Shown: in pieces, positions 19,880-28,974 of the stretch
Layout: each line of letters begins with the position of its first letter
How positions within the stretch are numbered: position 1 is the first letter of the stretch
From: G036327475 sp036327475
Lineage (GTDB): Bacteria; Pseudomonadota; Gammaproteobacteria; Enterobacterales; Enterobacteriaceae
Length of the DNA: 64,000 bases
Reading direction: 5' to 3'
Assembly (NCBI RefSeq): GCF_036327475.1
Contig: NZ_CP132913.1
Span: 992,001-1,056,000, forward strand
Program-made: the position numbers and the translations under genes
The notes under the pieces: generated by a model
Seen by the model: the letters and a program-made list of their open reading frames with translations, nothing else
Told to the model about the DNA's origin: nothing
The model's database searches: none

Positions 19880-20600
19880 AGAACGTTGACACCGCCCCGC
19901 CTCCGCTGACAGCACCTCCAGCGACTGATTTGCCGCCTCGGCGACAGGCCGCCTCTGCCGCAAACGTTACTCGCCGCCTGTCAGCATCTGCTGGCAATGT
20001 TTATGGCGGTCATCACCATGGCGCTGCTGATCTGTTAGGCGTTGGAGCTGCCGGCGGATGCCATATTATCAGCACGTCGCTGTTCGCTTCCGGGCTTGCG
20101 TCCATCCTAAAAATCAAACATGAAAAGCAGTGGTATTGAGCCTTCTATCAATACAGAGGGCGCCAGCTTCAATTTCATGACGCCGCTGACTATGTACGGC
20201 GGTCTGTCACTGAAAAACGGCGGCGCCGATGGACAATGATGGCCGCGCTGTTCGGCCCTTCATGGTGGCCTCCCGCATCAAAATTCTGCTCTCGCGGATT
20301 CTGCATTTGGTCCAGCGCATCTAGGCGGAGGTTTCAGCCTAACCTTTATCCGCGCATTGTATCGCTGGTAATCGCTATAGTGGTAGAGTCGTTGATTGTG
20401 GTTCAGGCGCCGCTTTATTAGGGGTTGGGCTTCGCTGGAATTTACTTGTTCCGCTGCTTGCTGGTATTTGTGGTCACCTCAATCGAGACCATTAGCGATA
20501 TTACCGCTACGTCGGACCTTGTTGGAACAACCGATTCGCGGTCCCCTCTAGATGCAGCGTCTGAAAGTCGGCGTGTTGGCCAACGGCGCGGTGACGATGA
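19880..20600 (+). pseudogene. xanP: Xanthine permease XanP, pseudogene
   Basis: Pieces in changing plus-strand frames match XanP, the xanthine:H+ symporter: LGDRPPLPQTLLAACQHLLA then MFMAVITMALLIC (near 19930-20035), HIISTSLFASGLASILKI (20064-20120), TEGASFNFMTPLTMYGG, GGADGTMMAALFG, VTSIETISDITATSD (20474-20520) and MQRLKVGVLANGAV (20551-20592). Only 720 bp of about 1,390 remain; the C-terminal third and internal segments are deleted and stops are frequent. The position after recG is the same as in E. coli. Confidence 0.9.
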
Positions 20601-20649
20601 GGCCGCAGATTCCCAGCGCCGTCATACGGCTCGAATGGAGAATGAATCG

Positions 20650-21167
20650 CTCCAGATAGCACTGGATAACATCGCCGGTGCCGGTATAAAGCCGGTGAAA
20701 TGAAGTGGCGCAGCTCAATTTATCGGTATTATCGTCAAAGAAAACCGCACCGTCCGCCATCGCTCCTTCCTGCTCAAGTACATAGCGATAAATGGCCTGG
20801 TCCGGTTTGCGCATGCCAAGATCCTGCGACAAATAAAATTTGTCCACGCATTCTTGCACCTCGGGATACTGACTCGGTCAGTAATCGCAATACAGACGGT
20901 TGTATTGGAGAGGATCTCACGCGATGCTCCTGTTCGCGCGGCCGGGTCAAAATCCCATCTCTGGCCGCAGGCCGACGAGCACCGACTGCCAGTCGGCGGC
21001 AAAGGCTTCATCGGCAATATTCCCACGCTCATGCTGTTCAAAAGCCTCACCTATGACGAACTCTTTTGTAAAGTGGCCAGCGGGACACGACTGAAATTGC
21101 TCCAGACCCCAGCACGTGGTTAAAATCGATATCGATGATGACACTCCTCAGATCAAAATATATAGTA
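20650..21167 (-). pseudogene. yihX: HAD-family phosphatase YihX, pseudogene
   Basis: Minus-strand pieces match E. coli YihX (alpha-D-glucose-1-phosphate phosphatase, 199 residues): VIIDIDFNHVLG at the start, IGEAFEQHERGNIADEAFA, DKFYLSQDLGMRKPDQAIYR and DGAVFFDDNTDKL. At the 5' end the expected ATG is ATA (21165-21167), and one T is missing from the codons for the FDL motif, giving a frameshift that also disrupts the nucleophile-aspartate region. At least two more frame changes follow. Confidence 0.9.
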
Positions 21168-21189
21168 TGGGCCCTCCCGAATCCTCTAT

Positions 21190-21470
21190 GAGATCTTCAC
21201 AAGAAACAACCTAACTAAACAGTGCGATCATGCCATTAAGATAACAAGGCACATACCGGCGCCTCCAACACGCTATCAGGAGCGCCCGTACGCTTACGCT
21301 CCTGATAGCGTAGCTCTCCACAGAAGTAGTAGATAACAGAATAGTAGCTAACAAGCGAGAACACAGCAGCAACATGCCGAAAGATCGTTGCATGGAGTCA
21401 AAATGATCGGACGCATAATCCCGCAGCGCCGGCACTATCGTTGCGCCAACGATGGACATCACGACCACTG
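21190..21470 (-). pseudogene. FucP-like sugar:H+ symporter, C-terminal remnant
   Basis: A minus-strand frame of 85 codons reads VVMSIVGATIVPALRDYASD followed by SMQRSFGMLLLC. This resembles the penultimate helices of fucose/glucose-galactose MFS permeases ('SFIVMTIIGGGIVTPVMGFVSD'). The N-terminal ten or so helices are not visible upstream. A perfect 15-bp inverted repeat lies inside this remnant. Confidence 0.55.
21270..21311. repeat. Perfect 15-bp inverted repeat
   Basis: The arms ACGCTATCAGGAGCG (21270-21284) and CGCTCCTGATAGCGT (21297-21311) are exact reverse complements, separated by a 12-base loop. No T-tract follows on either side, so it is not a normal intrinsic terminator. Confidence 0.9.
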
Positions 21471-21973
21471 CCCACCACTTCAGTATGTCGATTCTATGCC
21501 GTTTTAAGCGTGCCGGAGACGATCAACACTTTCTACACATTATAACGCATCATCAGGCAATTAGAGATGAATTTGCCGATAAAAGCCAATAAAACTGTAG
21601 ATCATAAAAATTGGAGGCATGGCGCTCATTATCGGTCCCCAGCGTTAGCGCCACACAAATGGTGAACGACCTTACCGCCCATCTGCAAAAATTGCGCCAG
21701 AACCCCCGCGGTGGAACCGCCGACGATTGCCAGCCAGATAGCGCGCGCTGCACGGGGGTTTATACCGGCTTGAGGAGCACATTGATGTCGAGAACGACAG
21801 TTAGGGGATCCAGGCACAATTGCAGGATACGCTGTTTTACCCCATGGTCAGCGGCCGAGAAGGGGCGCCAGCCTGAGTCTCTCCATCTCCCGCGGTCTGA
21901 TCGATCAGAATTCAAGAAAGATTGAATTTAACAGTTGATCGGGACATACCGAGTTTTTACCTCTTCTCCAATT
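21471..21973. other. Eroded sequence, unassigned
   Basis: A minus-strand frame near 21800-21640 contains ARAIWLAIVGGSTAGVLAQF then LQMGGKV, and an overlapping one contains LQFYWLLSANSSLIA. Both look like membrane-protein relics, perhaps the missing part of the sugar permease, but I could not match them to a family. Confidence 0.35.
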
Positions 21974-23097
21974 ATGCAACGAGGGATAGTCTGGAACGTC
22001 GACGACAATAGCTCCATCCGCTGGGTTCTTAAACGCGCACTCACTGTGGCCTGGTGACCTGCATCGCCTTCAAAGGCGGTAGTCAGGTGCTGGCACGCTC
22101 GCCACCCAAACGCCGGGCGTGCTGTTGTGCAATACTCGTATTCCAGGCATGGACGGGTTGAAAACAAATCAAACAACATCACCCAATGCTGTCGGTTATC
22201 ATAACCGCTCACTCCGATCTAGATGCCATAGTAAGCGTTTGTCAGCGAGAGGCGTGTGACTATTTACTGAAACCGTTCGATATCGACGAAGCTGTGGCGC
22301 TGGTGAAACGCGCCGTTAGCCACCACCTGGAACAGCTGCCGCCCCGCAGTCAGTCCGCCAGCGGCCCACTGCTAACATCATCGGCGTATCAGAGTTCTTA
22401 TCAACGGCGGGCCGGAACCGGCAAAGAATCGGTGGCCAACGCCCTGCATCGCCATAGTCCATGCGCCAAGGCGTCGTTTATCGCCATCAATATGGCGGCG
22501 ATCCTGAAGTGATTTGATTGAGTCAGCATTATTCGGCCATGAAATGGGCGTTTACCGGCGCCGGTCAAAGTGGAATCATCGCCGCCATCCACTAGACTTA
22601 GAACTGCGTGCGCAGGAAGGCCGCTTTCGCGAGGGTTTATTCCATCACCTGAACGTGATCCGGGTTCATCTTGCCGCCGCTACGCGAGCTGCGTAACGCT
22701 GAAAAATCTGCACCCAGAACTTAAACAGAGCTGACCCACATCCACCTCCACTCGACTGGGGGCGTGCGCCAGTTGGAAATACCTGTCGCTGATTGACCGT
22801 AATGTCCGCCGGACAAGAAGTGCTGATTTAGGATTTGCCGCCGGAGCTGTTTGAAACCACCGCGCCGGATACAGGTGGCGGCCAGGAAGCTGGGCTATAC
22901 TGCTGGCGCAGTAGGTGGATGTGCGTTGCGCTCAGGCTACCAGAACCTGCTGTCGGAAGCGCAGCCGGATATGGAGCGCACTTTGTTGACCACTGCGCGG
23001 CGCCATATCCAGAGCACAGGCACAGGAAGCTGCCCGTTTGCTCGGCTGTGTCCGCAACACGCTGACACGCAAGCTAAAAGAGCTTGAGATAGAGTAA
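21974..23097 (+). pseudogene. glnG: NtrC (NR-I) response regulator, pseudogene
   Basis: Starts MQRGIVWNVDDNSSIRWVLK (E. coli MQRGIVWVVDDDSSIRWVLE) and ends TLTRKLKELEIE at the natural C terminus. Between them are a good receiver part (SVIITAHSDLDAIVSVCQRE, YLLKPFDIDEAVALVKRAVS), a Walker A relic (GTGKESVANALHRHSP), GRFREGLFHHLNVIRVHLA, and the Fis-type DNA-binding end (SEAQPDMERTLLTTARRHIQ). The sigma-54-contacting GAFTGA loop is destroyed by a one-base deletion, the Walker B segment is deleted, and stops abound; 1,124 of about 1,410 bp remain. Normally this gene follows glnA-glnL, but here it lies about 2.4 kb upstream of glnA. Confidence 0.95.
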
Positions 23098-23720
23098 TTC
23101 CCTAACGCCAGAGAGTGCGCCGCGATGCAAATTTTCGTTTAAACGGGTTACATCACAGTCCGGCTCAATATTATTGCTGAGCACAAGAAGGAGGAGCCAT
23201 GTTGCAGACCATTAACTTGTAGCTGTTGCTGCGGATAACCAGAGACGCCGGGAGGGCTATCAAAGTGACCACCGTAGAAGGCCGCTAAGCGCGGGATTGA
23301 GCGCCGCCTTGCGGCGAGCGCAGGGACTTACAACATCTGTACTGGATGCTGAGACGTTCCGCCACTACCGCGGCACGAGTTGACACTAAAGCACCGAATA
23401 TCCGTATACCGATCCTCAGTTAGGTTACCTATTATCACTTATTAACAAGCAATAATATTAAGCTAAAACATTCGCGCTGCCCTCTACTCGTGGTAAGGCA
23501 GCGCTGGACTATCCACGCTTGCGTCCTGACCATATGGGCTGAAAACAACTGGAAAATCATATGGATAGTGAAGAGTCGCGGTTTGCGTGGTATAGCCATT
23601 GCGGATAATATCCTCGCAATGGCCTATCTAGCACATTGATTTGGGTTGGCGCGCGATGGCCTAAAGCGCGACGCCGCATTGGCGACCCAGGCCCCTATTT
23701 CAGCAACAGCGAGTATTTCC
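23098..23720. other. Eroded sequence, no assignable gene
   Basis: No family was recognised. There is an AGGAGGAG run just before an ATG at 23200, but the following frame hits a stop after seven codons. Confidence 0.4.
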
Positions 23721-23895
23721 ATGGAAATGCGGCGTGAAGAACGGATTAATAGACTACGATAGGCGCTAAAGCGAACGGACAAACTGCATCTGAAAGATGC
23801 CGCCGCGCTCTTTGGCATTTCCGAGATAACTGTCCGCCGGAATTTAAGCGATGAATCGACGTCGGTGATTCTGCGCGTCGGCTATGTGGTCAGCG
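23721..23895 (+). pseudogene. deoR: DeoR repressor, N-terminal remnant
   Basis: Reads MEMRREERINRL, a stop, then ALKRTDKLHLKDAAALFGIS and EITVRRNLSDES. This matches the helix-turn-helix domain of the deoxyribonucleoside repressor DeoR (E. coli METRREERIGQLLQELKRSDKLHLKDAAALLGVSEMT, in pieces). After about 58 codons homology stops and the sequence becomes the reversed 3' end of typA. The ligand-binding domain is gone. Confidence 0.85.
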
Positions 23896-25185
23896 CCGTA
23901 CAACAACGACTTCCGCGCCGTCTGTACACAGAGCCGAGCCACTACCTTACCATGGCTGTTGGAGATCAGCAAGCCGTTCTGGCGCTGGCCAATTTCCCCA
24001 GGGCGCGCGTCGTCGCAGTGGCTAAAGAGAAATATAACAAGTTCCGTGCTAGAGATCATGGTCAGAAAATCAGTACGAAAACTCATCAGCCCCGGCTGGG
24101 AATTACGTAATCCAGACGGATACAGCCTTTGTTATCCGGCAGCATGTCACGCATCTCGCCTTTACGGATGCCCATGGCTTTCATGACCGGCACCTAATGC
24201 TGCTCTTAATATCCAGCGTCATCGACTCAAATGGCTCCTGCTTAGCGCCATTAATAGCACGAAAATGTTCCACGCGCTACGCCACGGTTGTGCACCAATT
24301 CTTTATTCAAACGCTCTATAATCTAGCGGGAGGTAACGTATTTCCATTCTTTGCCGCACGCAGAACGGCGAGGTATTGACACCGAACGACATGGAGACGG
24401 TCGGTTCGTCAACCGTCAGTGGCAGCAGCGCTTCAAAATGGTATCGGAGACATTCAACTCACCCAGCTCTGTGATCGTGATGATATCGCTGGTTTCCGCC
24501 AGTGTAGCTTCAATATTCTGCAGACCTATATGGCTGGAACCTGGCCTACTTTACCATTGCGGGTTTGCCTTCGCTGTTCACCACTGTCACGTTCTAGTGG
24601 GGCTGGGTTTCACAAAACCGCGTTTAATGCGGCCGACGCCGATAACGCTACGCAGCTGTTGTAGTCAAGTTGGAAGATCTGCATCTGGAACGGTCTGTCG
24701 ACGTCAATCTTTAGCACCTCGACGTTTTCACGATGGATTCAAGCAGCGGGCCATGTCGTCAGCTATCTCTTCATGTTCCAGACCGGCAATACCGTTCAGC
24801 GCGGATGAGTAGATGATCGGAAGGTCGAACTGCCGGTAGTGTCCGGGTTGATAAACAGATCGAAGACCTAATCCTAATCTACCGCCCAGTCGGGTTGCGC
24901 ACCAGGGCGATCAGCTTTGTGACGACCAAGACAGGTTTCAGACAATAGGCTAACGCTTTCTGCCGCGTCACGAAGCGGGTCTGCGGTATCGGACCACTAT
25001 GGCATCGAGAAGCAATACCGAGTAACCATCGACGACATCACACGTACTCAACTGCGCCGCTGAATACGGTAGTTGATAGCGGTATTTTAGCGAGAATGGT
25101 AATCCCACTCCATGCTCTTTCCCCAAATCGTTGGGAGTCCATTACGCGTTCGGTTGCATCGTTGCAGTCACTGAGCGAAAATAGC
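23880..25185 (-). pseudogene. typA: Ribosome-associated GTPase TypA/BipA, pseudogene
   Basis: From 5' to 3' on the minus strand: ATERVMDS and GITILAKI (25170-25080), LPIIYSSALNGIAGLEHEE (around 24830-24770), VIGVGRIKRGFVKPS, LGELNVSDTI, YVTSRQIIERLNKELVHN (near 24330), MGIRKGEMRDMLPDNKGCIR then LDYVIPSRG (24180-24110), and PGEIGQRQNGLLISNSHGKV (about 24010-23960). The P-loop end and the last 45 or so residues are missing; stops and frameshifts are numerous. TypA is dispensable at normal temperature in E. coli. Confidence 0.93.
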
Positions 25186-25299
25186 ATGTAGTGGTACACG
25201 TATTAGGCGAGGAACTAAATCAAGATCCTCCGTCCTTCTTGGTGATTGCGTCATTTCGCGTTCCGCCCCGCTCCGTGAAATCTCATCCCGCCTATCCCA

Positions 25300-25315
25300 T
25301 GCACTAAAATAGTGC
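25300..25315 (+). promoter_or_regulatory. NtrC-binding site 1 (glnA enhancer)
   Basis: TGCACTAAAATAGTGC carries a perfect GCACTA/TAGTGC dyad and matches the NtrC consensus TGCACCAAAATGGTGC closely. Its centre lies about 140 bases before the start site implied by the sigma-54 promoter, the same distance as in E. coli. Confidence 0.88.
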
Positions 25316-25331
25316 CCACCTGTTCGTCAAA

Positions 25332-25347
25332 TGCACTAAGATGGATC
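25332..25347 (+). promoter_or_regulatory. NtrC-binding site 2 (glnA enhancer, right half weaker)
   Basis: TGCACTAAGATGGATC keeps the left half-site fully and the right half partially (GGATC instead of GGTGC). It lies 32 bases, three helical turns, from site 1, matching the -140/-108 pair at E. coli glnA. Confidence 0.75.
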
Positions 25348-25420
25348 AATCCGACCAATCTGGCGAAGCCACACGTGCAGAAAATGACGGCGACGTAGCG
25401 TTTCGCACTGATTTGGAATG

Positions 25421-25437
25421 TTGGCACAGTTTTAGCT
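25421..25437 (+). promoter_or_regulatory. Sigma-54 promoter of glnA (glnAp2-like)
   Basis: TTGGCACAGTTTTAGC has the -24 GG and -12 GC at the correct spacing and closely resembles E. coli glnAp2 (TTGGCACAGATTTCGC). The predicted start site is near 25447, about 70 bases before the glnA ATG. Confidence 0.88.
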
Positions 25438-25516
25438 TTAAACCATATAAACCAGAAAATCCGACCATAGAAATTCGTTCCACGACAACAAGCAACATCT
25501 CGGGGGAATATAAGTT

Positions 25517-26935
25517 ATGTCCGTTGAACAAGTCATGTCGATGCTTAAAGAGCATGAAGTAAAATTCGTCGACTTACGTTTCACCGACACCAAAGGTAAA
25601 GAGCAGCACGTTACCATTCCTGCACCGGTCAAAAAGGAGGAGGTGGATGACTTCTTTGAAGAGGGAAAGATGTTCGACGGCTCCTCCATCGGCGGCTGGA
25701 AAGGCATTAACGAATCCGACATGGTCTTGATGCCCGACGCATCTTCTGCCGTGATGGATCCGTTTTATGAAGAATCGACGCTCATTATCCGCTGCGACAT
25801 CCTTGAGCCGGCAACCATGCACGGCTACGATCGCGATCCTCGCTCTATCGCCAAGCGTGCGGAATATTTTCTGAAATCTTCCGGCATTGCCGATCAGGTG
25901 CTGTTTGGACCGGAGCCGGAATTCTTTCTGTTCGATGACATCCGTTTCGGTACCTCTGTTTCCGGCTCGCATGTGGTAATCGACGATATCGAAGCGGCTT
26001 GGAACACCAGTAAAACTTATGAAGGCGGCAACAAAGGCCACCGTCCTGGCGTGAGGGGTGGTTATTTCCCGGTGCCGCCGGTAGATTCCTCGCAGGATCT
26101 GCGCTCAACCATGTGCTTGACCATGGCGGAAATGGGCCTGGTCGTGGAAGCGCACCATCACGAAGTGGCTACTGCCGGCCAGAATGAAGTAGCTACCCGC
26201 TTCAACACCCTTACCAAAAAAGCCGATGAAATCCAGATCTACAAATATGTCGTACATAACGTTGCCCGCGCATTCGGTAAAACCGCGACCTTTATGCCCA
26301 AGCCGATTTTCAGCGATAACGGTTCCGGCATGCACTGCCATATGTCACTGAGCAAAGACGGCAATAACCTGTTTTCCGGCGATAAGTACGGCGGCCTGTC
26401 TGGAGCGGCTCTATTCTATATCGGCGGCGTTATCAAGCATGCTAAAGCCATCAATGCCCTGACCAACCCGACCACAAACTCCTACAAGCGCCTGGTCCCG
26501 GGTTATGAAGCACCGGTCATGCTGGCTTATTCCGCTCGCAACCGCTCCGCCTCCATCCGTATTCCGGTGGTTGACAGCCCGAAAGCACGCCGTATCGAAG
26601 TGCGCTTCCCGGATCCTGCCGCTAACCCGTATCTGGCGTTCTCCGCGCTTCTTATGGCCGGCCTGGACGGTATCATCAACAAAATCCATCCCGGCGACGC
26701 CATGGATAAGAACCTTTACAATCTGCCGCCGGAAGAAGCCAGCGAAATTCCAACCGTAGCTGGCTCTCTTGAAGAAGCATTGAATGCCATGGATGTGGAT
26801 CGCGAGTTCCTGACCCGCGGCGGCGTATTCACCGACGATACCATCGATGCCTATATCGCGCTACGCACGGAAGAAAATGATCGCGTACGCATGATACCGC
26901 ACCCGGTAGAATTCGAGCTGTACTACAGCGTTTAA
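25517..26935 (+). CDS. glnA: Glutamine synthetase, type I-beta
   Basis: A 472-residue protein (E. coli 469), open throughout. It makes glutamine from glutamate, ammonia and ATP as a dodecamer. Seen are the N-terminal beta-grasp (KFVDLRFTDTKGKEQH), the catalytic signature FDGSSIGGWKGINESDMVL, metal and ammonium-site segments FGPEPEFF and VEAHHHEVATAGQNE, the ATP loop KPIFSDNGSGMHCHMS, and the adenylylation loop NLYNLPPEE with its tyrosine. Three extra residues relative to E. coli fall near residue 38-44 (VKKEEVDD). glnL after it and glnG elsewhere are pseudogenes, so the protein is kept while its NtrBC control is lost. Confidence 0.98.
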   Translation: MSVEQVMSMLKEHEVKFVDLRFTDTKGKEQHVTIPAPVKKEEVDDFFEEGKMFDGSSIGGWKGINESDMVLMPDASSAVMDPFYEESTLIIRCDILEPATMHGYDRDPRSIAKRAEYFLKSSGIADQVLFGPEPEFFLFDDIRFGTSVSGSHVVIDDIEAAWNTSKTYEGGNKGHRPGVRGGYFPVPPVDSSQDLRSTMCLTMAEMGLVVEAHHHEVATAGQNEVATRFNTLTKKADEIQIYKYVVHNVARAFGKTATFMPKPIFSDNGSGMHCHMSLSKDGNNLFSGDKYGGLSGAALFYIGGVIKHAKAINALTNPTTNSYKRLVPGYEAPVMLAYSARNRSASIRIPVVDSPKARRIEVRFPDPAANPYLAFSALLMAGLDGIINKIHPGDAMDKNLYNLPPEEASEIPTVAGSLEEALNAMDVDREFLTRGGVFTDDTIDAYIALRTEENDRVRMIPHPVEFELYYSV

Positions 26936-27010
26936 TTGCCCGAGCTTCTGTTGTTGTGGAAACTTTTACGGAAAACTTGGCGCGCAGCCATGCACAATCA
27001 CTGATAACCG

Positions 27011-27600
27011 ATGCCAGAAGCTGGGCAGATCTTTAATTCTCTCATCACGAGTATTTTGCTGCTGGATAATAATCTGGCGGCGCACTACGTGAACCCGATG
27101 GCGTAGCAGTTGCTGGCGCAAAGCTCACGTAAGCTGTTCGGCACACCTCTGCCCAGCAGAGGCTGCCCGGAAGAGACTATTCTGATTGAGCTGGCGCCGA
27201 TGGATAATCAACGCCGTCTTAGCCAAGAACAGTTCCAGCATGCCCAACAGGTCGTGGCGCGGGATCTACTAGTGCGCAGCCAGCCTGGGATGCACGTGTA
27301 CAAAGTATTCATCAAGTCTGCGGAATCAAGTCTGCAGACAGAACGTTTAAGCGGGTGTCGCTTGAAATGCCGGATAATGTTACCCTGGTGAGGGACCAGA
27401 TCCCAGCTTGCCGGAGTTGACCCACGATCTAGATCAGATGGAGCAGGTATTGCTGAATATCACCCACAACTCGCTACAGATGTTGTGGAGGAGGGCGGCA
27501 CATTACCCCAGAACACGTACCGCCTTCCAGCTAGCGCTCGGCTTGGACACGGTTTTAATGCGGTTATGTGCGCTGTGCTCATCAATTCATTGCATTAATC
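27011..27600 (+). pseudogene. glnL: NtrB (NR-II) sensor kinase, pseudogene
   Basis: Reads MPEAGQIFNSLITSILLLDN, then NLAAHYVNPMA, a stop, QLLAQSSRKLFGTPLP, ELAPMDNQRRLSQEQFQHAQ then QVVARDL, all collinear with the PAS and dimerisation region of E. coli NtrB. Downstream, SLPELTHDLDQMEQVLLN-like and ALQ-region pieces correspond to the N-box of the kinase domain. The phosphorylated histidine segment (RGLAHEIKNPLGG in E. coli) is deleted or scrambled, and a 10-bp direct repeat (TCAAGTCTGC) lies near 27313-27337. Only about 590 of 1,050 bp remain. Confidence 0.93.
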
Positions 27601-27639
27601 TGTCGTCCGCACTCTCATGACGTCCCTTTTCTCCTGATG

Positions 27640-28054
27640 GCGGAAGGGGGTGATTTATCACCCGTGGAGACTGAAGAAAGGGCCTCATCCTGCTCAAGAC
27701 GCCGCAATAAGGTATCCAGACAGTCGTCATTCTCCAAACACGCCAACTCCTGTTCGGTCGTTTCCCACAGCTTTGGTAACTACGGCGCTGATACAAGAGA
27801 TTTGGGTTGGACCATTCTTCCCTCAGCTGTCAGCAGCACGAGTTTTTCGCCGATACGGCTACCCCGCGGCGTACGGGCATTTGGCGCACAGCCACCGCCC
27901 TGACTACGTGAACCAGTGGGGCCAGCTCACGACGTTTTTCTGTTGCTTATGCCTCACATCCTTCGAGATTTCAACTCTTCCGGGCTTTTACGTACGCTGC
28001 TTTTCGCGTGTCCTTCGGACTGACCACGGCCGTCTCATGCTGATGAATTCATAA
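27640..28054 (-). pseudogene. yihI: YihI (Der GTPase activator), pseudogene
   Basis: The minus strand gives SEGHAKSSVRKSPEELKSRR near the start (compare E. coli KGHAKARRKTREELD) and EQELACLENDDCLDTLLRRL then EQDEALS in the conserved part (E. coli [23 protein letters not shown]). Frameshifts and a stop interrupt it. It is divergent from engB, the same arrangement as in E. coli, though hemN is missing between it and the gln genes. Confidence 0.8.
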
Positions 28055-28242
28055 TATTGGCTCTTTTGGCTCTTGGGTAAAGGTAATGACGTCTACCGTA
28101 ACGGCCGTTGCGGCGAGATCTATCAAAAAAACCGTGCAAGAAAAAAGATGACCGCGCCCGTGAGCGAAGATAAAAAACGCATTCCGGTACATAACCGATA
28201 TAATTGTCGTTAATATGCCCAACTCCGGAGAAGAGTGTACCA

Positions 28243-28887
28243 TTGACCAAATCTTATAACTACCAGGCAACCCATTTCGTGACCAGCGCACCGGATATTC
28301 GTCATTTGCCGATCGACAGCGGGATCGAAGTCGCCTTTGCTGGGCGTTCAAACGCCGGCAAATCCAGCGCGCTTAACGCCCTGACCAACCAAAAAAACTT
28401 GGCTAGGACCAGTAAGACCCCTGGACGCACCCAGCTTATCAACCTGTTTGAGGTGGAGCCGGGCATCCGGCTGGTGGATCTTCCCGGCTATGGCTATGCC
28501 GAAGTGCCAGAAGAGTTAAAACGCAAGTGGCAGCGTGCCCTGGGCGAATATCTGCAAAAGCGCGACAGCCTCAAAGGGCTAGTAGTATTGATGGATATCC
28601 GCCACCCGATGAAAGATCTCGACCAGCAAATGGTGCAGTGGGCGGTGGATGCCAATATTCCGGGTCTTGTCCTGCTTACCAAAGCCGATAAACTGGCTTC
28701 CAGCGTGCGTAACGCGCGGTTAAGTCAAGTGCGCGAAGCGGTGCTGGCATTCATGGGTGATGTCGAGATTGAAACATTCTCGTCGCTGAAAAAACAGGGC
28801 GTGGATAAACTGCAGCAGAAACTTGACGCATGGTTTAGCGTCATCCCGCCAGCAAATAACGCCAGAAGCGCCAAGAATTTTTTGTAG
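28243..28887 (+). CDS. engB: Ribosome biogenesis GTPase EngB (YihA)
   Basis: A 214-residue GTPase needed for large-subunit assembly. Motifs: G1 GRSNAGKSS, the G2 region SKTPGRTQLIN, G3 DLPGYGYAEVPEE, G4 TKADKL. The frame is open back to a TTG at 28204, but homology begins at TKSYNYQATHF. A second TTG at 28243 has a CCGGAGAAG sequence upstream, so I use it; no ATG is available. It is convergent with polA. The C terminus runs slightly past the E. coli protein. Confidence 0.93.
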   Translation: MTKSYNYQATHFVTSAPDIRHLPIDSGIEVAFAGRSNAGKSSALNALTNQKNLARTSKTPGRTQLINLFEVEPGIRLVDLPGYGYAEVPEELKRKWQRALGEYLQKRDSLKGLVVLMDIRHPMKDLDQQMVQWAVDANIPGLVLLTKADKLASSVRNARLSQVREAVLAFMGDVEIETFSSLKKQGVDKLQQKLDAWFSVIPPANNARSAKNFL

Positions 28888-28974
28888 TTTACTTTCACCT
28901 TTCACGTGTAAGGAGTGCTCATTGCATCACTCTTTAATGTAGCTTAATTACAAAAGTGCTTAGTCATTCGCCAC
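28888..28974. other. Convergent engB/polA intergenic region lacking spf
   Basis: In E. coli the Spot 42 small RNA gene lies here, downstream of polA on the polA strand. These 87 bases contain neither its conserved 5' segment nor its G+C-rich terminator. An imperfect dyad GAGTGCTCATTGCATCACTC (28914-28933) followed by TTT is the only structure, and may act as a weak terminator. Confidence 0.6.

Noticed and set aside
23900..24110. Extension of deoR to 24110 on the plus strand
   Set aside because: This interval is much better explained as the reversed typA C terminus (PGEIGQRQNGLLISN).
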